A stretch of 25,166 nucleotides of DNA, from positions 1 to 25,166 of the forward strand of contig KE560902.1 in assembly GCA_000442015.1 (NCBI GenBank). Reading direction: 5' to 3'. The notes under the pieces were generated by a model that saw nothing but the letters and a program-made list of their open reading frames with translations, made no database searches and was not told the origin of the DNA. The position numbers and the translations under genes are program-made. Source of the DNA: Rozella allomycis CSF55 (lineage: Eukaryota > Rozellomycota). Below are positions 9,996-17,904 of this stretch, in pieces; within the stretch, counting starts at the first letter, position 1, and each line of letters starts with the position of its first letter.

Positions 9996-11948
9996 TTAAT
10001 TAAGAGAATTATTTGAAACATCAAAATGGTTATCGCCTTGATTAATTTGGAGAGAGTGACTACCTGCAAGTTCCAAGACTTCAATTTCCAAATCCATGTC
10101 ATTCAATTCTCTAGCCTTATCCAATAATTTAAGGGCCATTGATTGAACAGAATCAGTGCTACCTTGTGTTTTTAAGAAAGAAGACAGTAATTCAATACAC
10201 TTGGACAAATTTTGCTTTAAAAAGTAGAAATTGAAGAAGGCTTCGTAGACTGAAAGATTTTGACTAGGTACAACCTTTAATAAAGCAAATGTCTCGTCAA
10301 TCCAAGAAATGTTTTCAGATTTCTCAGCAGCTGCTATTAAACCCATCACAGGATTGATATTATTTAATAGCTTTCCATCATTGTTGTGGTCAACCCATAT
10401 TTTCCATACTCTTTCATATTTTCCCATTAATGCATACGACTCCATAGCTGTTGAGATAATAAGAGGCTTCACTTCATTATTCTTTGCAAAAGAATGAAAA
10501 ATGTCGTTCAATTTCGTTTCCTTCATTAATTTACTGCAAGCTATCATGTAAATGCAAACTGATTTGATTGTAATGTCCACTTTGTCTTTATTCTCATCAT
10601 AAAATTCCATTATTTCTTTAAATTTTTCTGCTTGAGCGCATGCTTTAAAGTATGCTTCAATCGCATTTCTGTCCAAATATGATTTGCCCTGAATTAGAAA
10701 TGAGTTAATTATATCAAGAGCTTCTTCTGATCTCCCAGCATCTTTGAGAGAATTGAATAGACTTAAAAGACATTTGGAATCGAATAGCCTTAATTCTTCC
10801 TTTGAGAAATTCACCAATTCACCAAACTTTGAATTCTTATGAAAACATTCAATCATTGAATTGATCGTCTTTGCATTCAATTCGTACATTGACTTTTTAG
10901 AAAAGTGTGCACTTGACTTCAATTGTTGCAGTTCTTTATATATTTCAATCATTTCTTCAAAATAGTTCATAGAAGCCAATCCTTGTATGTAAACGTTAAA
11001 GGTAGTCCCAACCTCATCTTTGTCGGTTCTTTTCGATACACATGAATCAAAATGAGATTTCATTGAGGAGTAATCTTTCAATTCTGCAAATAGTTTCATC
11101 ATGATAGCGTGCGTGTAAAAGTTTGTCTCGAATTCATTGTCTTTCGCCTCTTCATAAAGAATTCTAGCTTTTTCATAATTTTTATTTAAAACATTATAGT
11201 TTATTAAAATGTTGAAAGTAGAAATGTCGGGGTTAAATTTCAAATTTCTCATTTCATCAATCAACACCTCAATTTCTGCATCCTTATTTCTTTCGGAATA
11301 AGCACTCAACATCATATTAAATATTTTTATAGTTGGATGGATATCTTCTGACTTCATCTTTTCAAATAGATCTCGCATTTCTTCAAATTTTCCCAATTTG
11401 CCATAAGAATTGATCAATATCGCAAATGTTTCCTTGTCATACTTCAGTTTTGTTCTTTCAAACAATTCCAAACATTTATCAAAATGAGTCCTTTGCTTCC
11501 TTGCAAACGAAACCACAAGAATGTAATTTAGTACATTAGTCGTCAAAAATGACTCTTCGTTTAATATAGAATCTACTAAAGAAAAGAATTTAGCATTATT
11601 AACATGTGCAGATAAAAACCGGGTTGCCATCTCTTGCCTGATTGGTTGCACCTCAATTTCCTTTAAAATTTCTAAACCAAGGCTCACAAATTTCGAGCTT
11701 CGGAGAGTAACTATCTTTTTCAATTCTTGTCTACTTAAAGATTTCACTCTCTCTTTAAATAGTCTTATACTGGTCGCGTGAAGGCCGTTCAATTCACTCA
11801 CGATTTCAGTAATGTGATCGGGAGTTTGTAATTCCAATTTTGGACCTGGTCTGGATATTCCCACACGCGGAAGATGTACTGAGAATTGTCGCGTTGATTG
11901 AAATCCAATTGGGTTTCTTAAACTAAGTGCCAATTTGGAAAGAAACAT
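9996..11948 (-). CDS. Pentatricopeptide-repeat (PPR) protein, mitochondrial
   Basis: A 650-residue protein. I chose the ATG at 11948 because it gives a textbook mitochondrial presequence (MFLSKLALSLRNPIGFQSTR); the frame is open a little further upstream only from a TTG. P-class PPR motifs are clear around residues 155-270: TFAILINSYGKLGKFEEMRD, IFNMMLSAYSERNKDAEIEV and TFNILINYNVLNKNYEKARI are consecutive ~35-residue units. More degenerate helical repeats run to the C-terminus. The expected role is sequence-specific binding of mitochondrial RNA for processing, stability or translation. It lies in tandem with another helical-repeat mitochondrial gene on the same strand. Confidence 0.85.
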   Translation of the reverse strand: MFLSKLALSLRNPIGFQSTRQFSVHLPRVGISRPGPKLELQTPDHITEIVSELNGLHATSIRLFKERVKSLSRQELKKIVTLRSSKFVSLGLEILKEIEVQPIRQEMATRFLSAHVNNAKFFSLVDSILNEESFLTTNVLNYILVVSFARKQRTHFDKCLELFERTKLKYDKETFAILINSYGKLGKFEEMRDLFEKMKSEDIHPTIKIFNMMLSAYSERNKDAEIEVLIDEMRNLKFNPDISTFNILINYNVLNKNYEKARILYEEAKDNEFETNFYTHAIMMKLFAELKDYSSMKSHFDSCVSKRTDKDEVGTTFNVYIQGLASMNYFEEMIEIYKELQQLKSSAHFSKKSMYELNAKTINSMIECFHKNSKFGELVNFSKEELRLFDSKCLLSLFNSLKDAGRSEEALDIINSFLIQGKSYLDRNAIEAYFKACAQAEKFKEIMEFYDENKDKVDITIKSVCIYMIACSKLMKETKLNDIFHSFAKNNEVKPLIISTAMESYALMGKYERVWKIWVDHNNDGKLLNNINPVMGLIAAAEKSENISWIDETFALLKVVPSQNLSVYEAFFNFYFLKQNLSKCIELLSSFLKTQGSTDSVQSMALKLLDKARELNDMDLEIEVLELAGSHSLQINQGDNHFDVSNNSLN

Positions 11949-12188
11949 TCGTGGCTTGTTCTTTATCGAATGATGAAGATGCAAAGTAAATAAATTCTTT
12001 TTTAATAATAGAATTCTTTGGGGGCAATTTCATAAAAGTATCAATTTTAATGGAAAGGGAACAAAAATCATGGGATGGCAAATGCAAAAATCATATCATG
12101 ATATATGTATTAATTATATTGCTACTTGGCGAAAATGAAACTTTAATATGTAAATACTGTGACTTGTAAGAAATTGCACAAGCCACTG

Positions 12189-13285
12189 ATGACAGTACCA
12201 CTAAAGGGCGATGTGTCTTCTTCGTCTGAATTGACACCAATGACTATTCAAGTTGAAGTTAAAGACACAGTTTATTCCATTAAAGTTAAAGTACTCATAT
12301 GAAATTTTAGTTTTGCAGGAATGTGGCAATTGTAGAGAAATTTCAAGAAATGGCCAGCAATTTACCTCCTTATTGTATCAAATTAAAAAGGAAAATAAAT
12401 GGGTCACACTTCCATCAATAAATTTCAAAAAGACACAAGATGGTGAAGTTGTTCGCCTAATATTGCGGTGGATTTCAACACACCCAATACTCAAAGAAAA
12501 AGGCTATTTAGATACTTTTTTGAGTTCAGATTATGTATTGCTAACTATTTGTATTAATTAGACAGCAGAAACAAGGTTGTCGAAGCCAATAACAGCAAAG
12601 GAAACAAAAAACGAGGGGGCCTTTTTGTCCATGTACATGGAAGCCGAAAATTACTTGTACTATCTTGCATTCTTGGTGGAAGCGACAAATAAATTTCAAA
12701 ATGCATACATAGGTAATATCTAATACTAATTAAGACAGACTATTTTCAAAAAATGGAGTTTTTGATTGATTCATCAAAATCAGTTTGCAACAATTTTGAT
12801 TGCCTGATGTGGAAAGATCAATGGATCGTTTATAGCGAATATTTAAACAATGGTCCATATGGATTAAGAAATGAGGTAACAATATCTTTAACATACAAAA
12901 GTTACAAACAAATTTTAGCAAGTTGTTTTCATCTTGGAAAATGGCTGATATGATAACTAACGGATTTCAAGAAATTATAAAAGAGAGGGGGGCTTTGAAA
13001 GAACAGCTTGAACTTCATAAGCAACGACGAATGAAAAAGGATGAAGCTGTTTCAAAGATGAAAATGAAAGGCGGGTCATCTAGATNGCAAGCAGTGGAGT
13101 TGGAAGAAGAATTAAGTTGTTCGTTTAATTGTGCCAATAACTCGATTATGCGTGAATGTGACCGATATAAAATGCACAGGGGCGATCTAATTCAAATTCA
13201 ACTAGGAGACTACATTTCACAGGTACTAGAGATAGAAGAGACATACTTAAAATCTCTAGAGAGAGCCATTTCTTTAATAAACTAA
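12189..13285 (+). CDS. Sorting nexin, PX-BAR type (Snx4/Snx41-like)
   Basis: Endosomal membrane-binding protein. Five exons (12189-12290, 12319-12534, 12562-12712, 12739-12875, 12902-13285) are separated by introns of 28, 27, 26 and 26 nt, and the frame is kept through all. The N-terminal half is a PX domain: VYSIKVKECGN, then EISRNGQQFTSLLYQIKK, then the hallmark helix RWISTHPILKEKGYLDTFL. The C-terminal half is a helical BAR-like domain (FQEIIKERGALKEQLELHK and ANNSIMRECDRYKMHRGD). An N at 13086 sits inside the last exon, so the local residue is unknown and sequence may be missing there. Expected role: recycling of endosomal cargo or autophagy. The start is the first ATG after an in-frame stop; a further 5' exon is possible. 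Confidence 0.8.
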
Positions 13286-13319
13286 TTTATTTCTACGTTT
13301 GCAATGGTATATGCATTTC

Positions 13320-13832
13320 TTAGAGGAACACCTTTGACAATGCATATCTTTGCCCGTCCCTACCGACAAGATATCCATCTTCAATGAAAGATTCATTATG
13401 GATCCATCTTCTATTTGCAGTGCTTGAATTAGGTTCAACAGGTCGATAAATGGACACTCTATTACCTTGTTCCTCTCCATCAGATAACATATTATTATCA
13501 CTGTTCGAAAAGTCGCTGCTTTGAAAGGTGCCATAGGATGATGTAGATGTATCAGAATCGCTTCCAGAATCATTTTGCGAGTTTCGTCTCATCCTTCTTC
13601 GGATTCTTCTCGACGCGATTTGGGAATTCGCAAAGTTGAGAACTCTACGCTGAAAATCAAGATTTTGTGCAAGGTAATGTTCAGATTGAGCGGTATTAAC
13701 ATATGATTCATCTATTGGCGTTGGATTGAGTGCTGTGGTATAGTGATGTGGTACATATTCTGGGCGTATAAGATTCGTTGTTTCTTTGGCTGCAATAAGT
13801 GAAAAAAAGATCAAGAAGATTTGAATTTTCAT
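13320..13832 (-). CDS. Small secreted protein, Ser/Asp/Arg-rich
   Basis: A 170-residue protein with a clear N-terminal signal peptide (MKIQIFLIFFSLIAAKE) and no later membrane segment. The middle is arginine-rich (RRIRRRMRRNSQND), followed by an acidic serine-rich tract (DSGSDSDTSTSSYG), and the C-terminus ends GYLVGRDGQRYALSKVFL. There are no cysteines, which is unusual for a stable extracellular protein and suggests a disordered one. RIRRR could be a processing site for a Kex2/furin-like protease. No family is recognised. It converges on the sorting nexin gene with a 34-bp gap. Confidence 0.65.
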   Translation of the reverse strand: MKIQIFLIFFSLIAAKETTNLIRPEYVPHHYTTALNPTPIDESYVNTAQSEHYLAQNLDFQRRVLNFANSQIASRRIRRRMRRNSQNDSGSDSDTSTSSYGTFQSSDFSNSDNNMLSDGEEQGNRVSIYRPVEPNSSTANRRWIHNESFIEDGYLVGRDGQRYALSKVFL

Positions 13833-13933
13833 GAACGAATGGTGGCGTCAGCAATTTACTAATCCGAATGGCATATGCAGTTTGACATATTATCTGATGG
13901 ATTAGCACTTAAAATTATTATATTAAAAAGAAA

Positions 13934-14292
13934 TTAAAATTGATAATAACTGGTAATTATTTCCCAGAGCCAATTTTCAATATTGTTGATTAACATCTTC
14001 GGAGCTACTGCGAAGCAGAATTTTTTTTTGCGAAGATAANAATCATTAGGAAGTCCAGGGCATTCCTTGACGGCCTGCAGCAGACTCAAGATGGTCGGAA
14101 ATTCACTCACCGGTTTGTTGTTTAGCACTCTTTTTACAGAATCCGGAAGCTTTGAGAAACGGAGTTCGTTTAAGAGATTATGTTGCGGTTCCGGAACAGT
14201 GAAGGCGATATTGTTCTCCGTCAAGAGGTCTTGAATCGTCCGATGAATTCCGGCACTCTTTCTCCATGGTAGTACTGTATTTTGAATATCTT
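13934..14292 (-). CDS. Partial hypothetical ORF spanning an assembly gap
   Basis: Reading the minus strand from the N at 14293, the frame is open: it contains VLPWRKSAGIHRTIQDLL, NLLNELRFSKLPDSVKRVL and FPTILSLLQAVKECPGLP, then a second N at 14040, then about 30 residues to a stop. The first part looks like real protein, with helical and well-mixed composition. The part after the N (KKKFCFAVAPKMLINN) may not belong to it. Neither start nor family could be established. It lies at the left edge of the G+C-richer island, so it may be a broken gene of that island. Confidence 0.35.
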
Positions 14293-14559
14293 NTTAAAAA
14301 AATTCTTGAAACTGAAAGATCAATTCAATTATTCAGTATATTTGGTACTTCGGTCTAGTGAGGTGCATGGTTCTCTTTCAAGTTTCACCCAGATAACCGG
14401 TGTATCAAATTACTTGTTACAACGTAAATATTTAAAAAAATAGATTCAAAATGTACATTTAATATTTAAGCACTTTAAACAAATGACTTTCACTATTTAT
14501 ATGGTCGGATATTTTTGTTTATACTTGCCAACAACTCAACCGCTCTTTCATCTATTTAC

Positions 14560-14854
14560 ATGAGTCTTAATCAAAGGGAGCAAATATATTACACCATTGA
14601 ATCATCCGAGGACAATGAAACGTCAAGCGAAGTCTCCTCAATAATGTCTATATAGCATTGACGTAGACATGAATGCACCACCTTTTACAGCACTGGCAAC
14701 CAGTGATGGCATCTAAGATGATGTGCTCATCCACCGAACGCTCTCTGAACTACTTGGGTTTACGCAAAAATGCTGTGTGTCCATCCGCACGGATCATGCA
14801 TCCAAAGCCAGTATTGGCAAACAATTGGCGACATCCATTGCCAACGGACGTGAT
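14560..14854 (+). pseudogene. 5' part of broken Holliday-junction resolvase gene (putative)
   Basis: A coding-like stretch beginning MSLNQREQIYYTIESSEDNE at ATG 14560. It shifts frame near 14650, has an in-frame TAA at 14714-14716, and then reads DDVLIHRTLSELLGFTQKCC and SKASIGKQLATSIANGRD up to 14854. There the LTR element begins. The last reading frame continues exactly into the resolvase catalytic region after the element (GAT codon at 14852-14854 and again at 15824-15826). The segment SELLGF...SKASIGKQL loosely resembles the SAP-type DNA-binding domain that precedes the catalytic domain in some fungal Cce1 proteins; that match is weak. Confidence 0.5.
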
Positions 14855-14857
14855 GTG

Positions 14858-14996
14858 TGTTAGAATCCAAATTCTAACATGATATTTCAGATTCTACAGT
14901 CCGATATTTCATATATAAATAAAGAACAGAGACACGACACTAGTCGTGTTAACTCACCATACACTTTTACGGTTTTTTCTTAACTAGTGCGTAACA
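14858..14996 (+). repeat. 5' LTR
   Basis: Begins TGTTAGAAT and ends TAACA. It opens with an inverted repeat (TGTTAGAAT, 4-nt spacer, ATTCTAACA; 14858-14879). It contains an ATATATAAAT TATA-like box (about 14911) and, just downstream, a 7-bp hairpin stem ACACGAC/GTCGTGT with a 4-nt loop. Confidence 0.7.
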
Positions 14997-15002
14997 TTTT
15001 TA

Positions 15003-15145
15003 CACGACTACTATAACATGACTAGTGCACCGAACTACGACGAACTACACGNCTTTAACACGACTAGTATAACATAACTAGTGCTTAACACTTTAACACG
15101 ACTACTATAACATGACTAGTGCACCGAACTACGACGAACTACACG
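15003..15145 (+). repeat. Leader repeats and duplication across gap N15052
   Basis: Between LTR and gag there are near-repeats of about 35 bp built on acacgacta-ctataacatg and actagtgc. The piece from tacacgacta to gaactacacg occurs on both sides of the N, including the gag start codon (ATG 15018 and ATG 15112). The second copy leads into the open frame. The doubling around the N is probably an assembly effect; the shorter internal repeats may be real. Confidence 0.6.
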
Positions 15146-15720
15146 CTGCTTATCGCGCTTTGCAGCAAGAACTGAACGAACTAAGACTCCAACAACCGAT
15201 CCCAGCAAACGTTGCACCGGCAGTTTCCAGCAAGGAACCTAAGACGGCAGACCCACGCTTCTACTCTGAGGGACCACAAGAACTCAGGGAATTGTTACTC
15301 CAGCTCGAGCTTTCCACGCAACGCAACCGTCACGCTTTGACACTGAAGCCAAGAAAGTCGGACATGCCGCCAGTTTCTTACGAGGCGCCGCTGCGAAATG
15401 GTTGACAACCTTTTGGGCCCAGCCAAATAAGTCCTTCCAGGGGTTTCAGGAAAAGTTGCAAGAACAATTTGGAATTTATGACGAGCAAGAAGACGCTACT
15501 GAAAGAATGCTGAACTTGAAGCAAGGGAAGTTGACTGCTGCCGCATTCGTAGCGGAGTACCAACGACTCTACCCATTGACTGGATGGAACGAAACCGCTG
15601 TGAAACATACCTTTCTGAAATCGTTGAATCATGAATCAAGGATTTGCTTGTTGGGAAACTTGAGAAGGACGACTCTCTTGAAAAGTACTTTAAGATGGCT
15701 GTTCGCATGGATGAACATCT
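15112..15720 (+). pseudogene. Retrotransposon Gag (Ty3 type), frameshifted
   Basis: Starts MTSAPNYDELHAAYRALQQ with a short coiled segment, then the capsid-like region. In the original frame it reads LRELLLQLELS; a one-base loss in the T run at 15311-15313 moves the match to the next frame, which reads RFDTEAKKVGHAASFLRGAA and KWLTTFWAQPNKSFQGF. This pattern (RF, K-V-x-x-A, L-x-G-A-A-x-x-W) is typical of Ty3/gypsy capsids. A second shift near 15650 moves into LVGKLEKDDSLEKYFKMAV. The frame then stops at the N at 15721. No zinc knuckle is seen. A non-functional remnant. Confidence 0.75.
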
Positions 15721-15721
15721 N

Positions 15722-15821
15722 TACAGTCCGATATTTCATATATAAAAGAAAAACGACACGACCCTTGTCGTGTTAACTCACCAAATCACTTTTACTGTTC
15801 TTTCTTAACTAGTGCTTAACA
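15722..15821 (+). repeat. 3' LTR, 5' end missing at gap
   Basis: Matches 14895-14996 of the 5' LTR, including the TATA-like ATATATAAAA, the same ACACGAC/GTCGTGT stem with a different loop (cctt instead of acta), and the final TAACTAGTGC-TTAACA. The first ~37 bp expected from the other LTR are absent because the assembly gap lies there. Confidence 0.75.
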
Positions 15822-15823
15822 TT

Positions 15824-16421
15824 GATCAATATCTGCTACCGATTGACATTGGCACATCATTGTGCATATCTTTTGTTGGATCAGCGCCACAGTTGTGTTT
15901 TGAAATGGGGGCTCCAAAATGTAGTACGTGATAACGGATATCATCACGAACTAATTTCTGTGGCAAACAATCTAAACAAAATTAAACATTCTATTTCCGT
16001 AAACTTCGCGGACATTTCAATCCTCATCGAAAATCAATTTATAGATTCCCTAAAATTCCGCAGGGCAAGCATCCAACGTAACCGATTAATAATGGCACCG
16101 CTAATAGCAGTAGTTCCAGATCAGTTAAAATGTCAAATAGTTGGCGCATCATCAATGTGTGCTTGGATCAAGGCTAGATTCGGGCAGAAATACAATGCAA
16201 CCAACTATACGATTGAACTCGCGGGAAACATGATTCAAGATGGCACTGTGCAGTGTATCGGTGATGCGACATTGGTGTGGGACACGGCAGCGAAACGAGA
16301 TGATTTGGCAGATGCATTAGTACAGGCGGTAATGGTTATGAAAGGATTGGAACATCGAAGGATTCTTTTTAAACAAGTTAGTGGGAATATTATGACGCAT
16401 ACAAACTTGACAGATCCTTAA
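15824..16421 (+). pseudogene. Holliday-junction resolvase catalytic domain (Cce1/Ydc2-A22 superfamily), broken
   Basis: RNase H-fold endonuclease that cuts four-way DNA junctions. After the LTR element the frame reads QYLLPIDIGTSLCISFVGS, the first strand with the catalytic Asp (IDIGTS). It meets TGA at 15929-15931; a frameshift between about 15905 and 15928 carries the match to the next frame, which reads DISILIENQFIDSLKFR (catalytic Glu in LIENQ), RASIQRNRLIMAPLIA and finally KRDDLADALVQAVMVMKGLE, with the paired Asp of the last motif. All four acidic positions of the family are therefore visible despite the break. Two origins are possible: decayed host mitochondrial resolvase, or a gene of a mobile or viral element. 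Base composition favours the second. Confidence 0.7.
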
Positions 16422-16610
16422 TCTAAATATAAAATGATTATTGTAAATTACATACCTCGTATCTTTGATCTTTGGCTTTTTTCTCCCTTCCCTAAATCGT
16501 ATTAAAATAGATGTTGAAAAGCCTAATTAATCAATTACTCGATTGATTAGAAACTATAAATAATTTAACTTTCCAAAAGTGTATTTAGTCTTTTACATCA
16601 TACAGGGGTT

Positions 16611-17904
16611 ATGTCATAACAGTTACATCTGGAGGAAGATAATACGGACTATGAGGTTGCAGCCGACGATGAGCTCGAGGCGGTCGAGGAGTTGAACAAT
16701 TTTGACGCTTTGATGCAACTACTATCTGGGAACTCTGAAGATGCCATTAATCAATTAATGGAATTAGCAAACCTTGACATAACGACGCCTGAGATGGGGA
16801 TTGCGGACCTATACTAAGATATTGGAATCTTTACGATTGGAGAATGTGAGCGCATTCGAAAAATGTCGACGAGAGGGCGGCCGCAAGGCACAGGCCGATG
16901 TGGAAAATGAATTCGTTAATTACTGCAAACTTTATACAAAGGAACCATCGTGAGTAAAGTCAATTTATACGAGTTTATTCAATGGTTATCACAAGCGGGG
17001 GATGGCATATTGGCTTTTCGAACCATAAAGCAACATGTATTTGGGTTGGTTCGGTTATGGAATCAACAAAAGCTTACAAATTTGAAACTAAAAGCCGACG
17101 GCATTTCTTATGATGCTGATATTAAAATATTACTAAAACGTCATGCGCGACAATGTGTGGCGGAGCAGGGTTACCATCGACGATTTATTGATGTGGTGCT
17201 TGCAACGTCTCTTGATAATAGATACACAATGCAAAATCGTATTGACATTATTTTGAGATCTTTCAGGTGCAGTGACTCAAGTAGAATTGTTCCAGGAATC
17301 GGTTTACGCGACGCCTTTATGTTAGCACTTCTTGCTCGGACAGGGTTGAGAGGTGAGGAGGTGCGCAAGGTATCATGGCGGCAGTGTCAGCCTTACACGT
17401 TTAGGCACAGGCGTTCTGTTGAACATAAAGGAATGGTTGCGATGCTTGTTGAGAGACAGTAAATGAAGGACGACCAAACGAAATTGGTATTATACTTCAC
17501 AGAGATCCCAACGTGTGTGCATTATGGTGGTTTCCTCTCAAACGGCATTACGATTTTGTTGTTTTGTTGAAATCTCAGGGAACAAAATTGATTGGAACAA
17601 CCCGGCAGCAGTGTTCCAATTAATGGTGTGGTCTTCAGGTAAAATTCTAACACATACTATAGGCGCATCATCCCATTACAAACCCTTAAACGAATGTTAG
17701 CAAGGCTTACGTCTGAACTTCAGTAAAAGCACCCATTTAGGTCGCTCCAATTGTGACCGAAATCTCCAGGCTTTAGGGGTGGCAACGGAAGACATTACAA
17801 TATGGTTAGGGTGGACGACTGAATCTGCCACATTAGCTACATGCACCAACGACCCTATTATCAGGTTTGTGGAAGCGCAAGGTATCGTCCAAATGAAGTT
17901 ATGA
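16611..17904 (+). pseudogene. Crypton-type tyrosine recombinase (Ndc10-like), broken
   Basis: DNA-integrating recombinase of a Crypton element. Successive frame pieces are: an acidic N-terminal stretch (EEDNTDYEVAADDELEAVEE, stop near 16815); RKAQADVENEFVNYCKLYTK (stop 16951-16953); a core-binding region from 16950 (YEFIQWLSQAGDG, FRTIKQHVFGLVRLWNQQK); the first catalytic Arg in ARTGLRGEEVRKVSW (about 17335-17375); an Ndc10-like piece in another frame from about 17469 (GRPNEIGIILHRDPNVCALW); and the HxxR box THLGR at 17731-17745 followed by LQALGVATEDITIWLGW. The protein ends at TGA 17902-17904. The usual nucleophilic Tyr after the LGW motif is not seen (LATCTNDP). With at least four frame breaks, this copy cannot make the enzyme. 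Confidence 0.75.

Larger units (their letters stand above)
14855..15822 (+). mobile_element. Ty3/gypsy-type LTR element, gag only, inserted in resolvase gene
   Basis: Two direct copies of a terminal sequence flank a broken gag. The 5' copy runs to about 14996; its part 14895-14996 matches 15722-15821 closely. TGAT stands at 14851-14854 and again at 15823-15826, and the host frame is continuous if everything between is removed, as expected for an insertion with a short target duplication. No protease, reverse transcriptase or integrase is visible. N positions at 15052 and 15721 may hide collapsed sequence, so the missing pol could be real or an assembly loss. Confidence 0.75.

Noticed and set aside
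12291-12310. 20-nt intron in the sorting nexin gene ending at the first AG
   Set aside because: The AG at 12318 gives 28 nt, matching all other introns, and keeps the PX-domain frame; the shorter choice does not.
14673-14882. 69-codon plus-strand frame starting MHHLLQHWQPVM
   Set aside because: The alternative frame over the same bases (DDVLIHRTLSELLGF) joins the resolvase across the LTR insertion and is more protein-like.
14858-15821. Strict TG...CA LTR ends with an exact 5-bp target duplication
   Set aside because: The five bases outside those ends (tgatg and ttgat) are not identical. Only TGAT, displaced by a few bases at the left end, is shared, so the exact element ends remain open.
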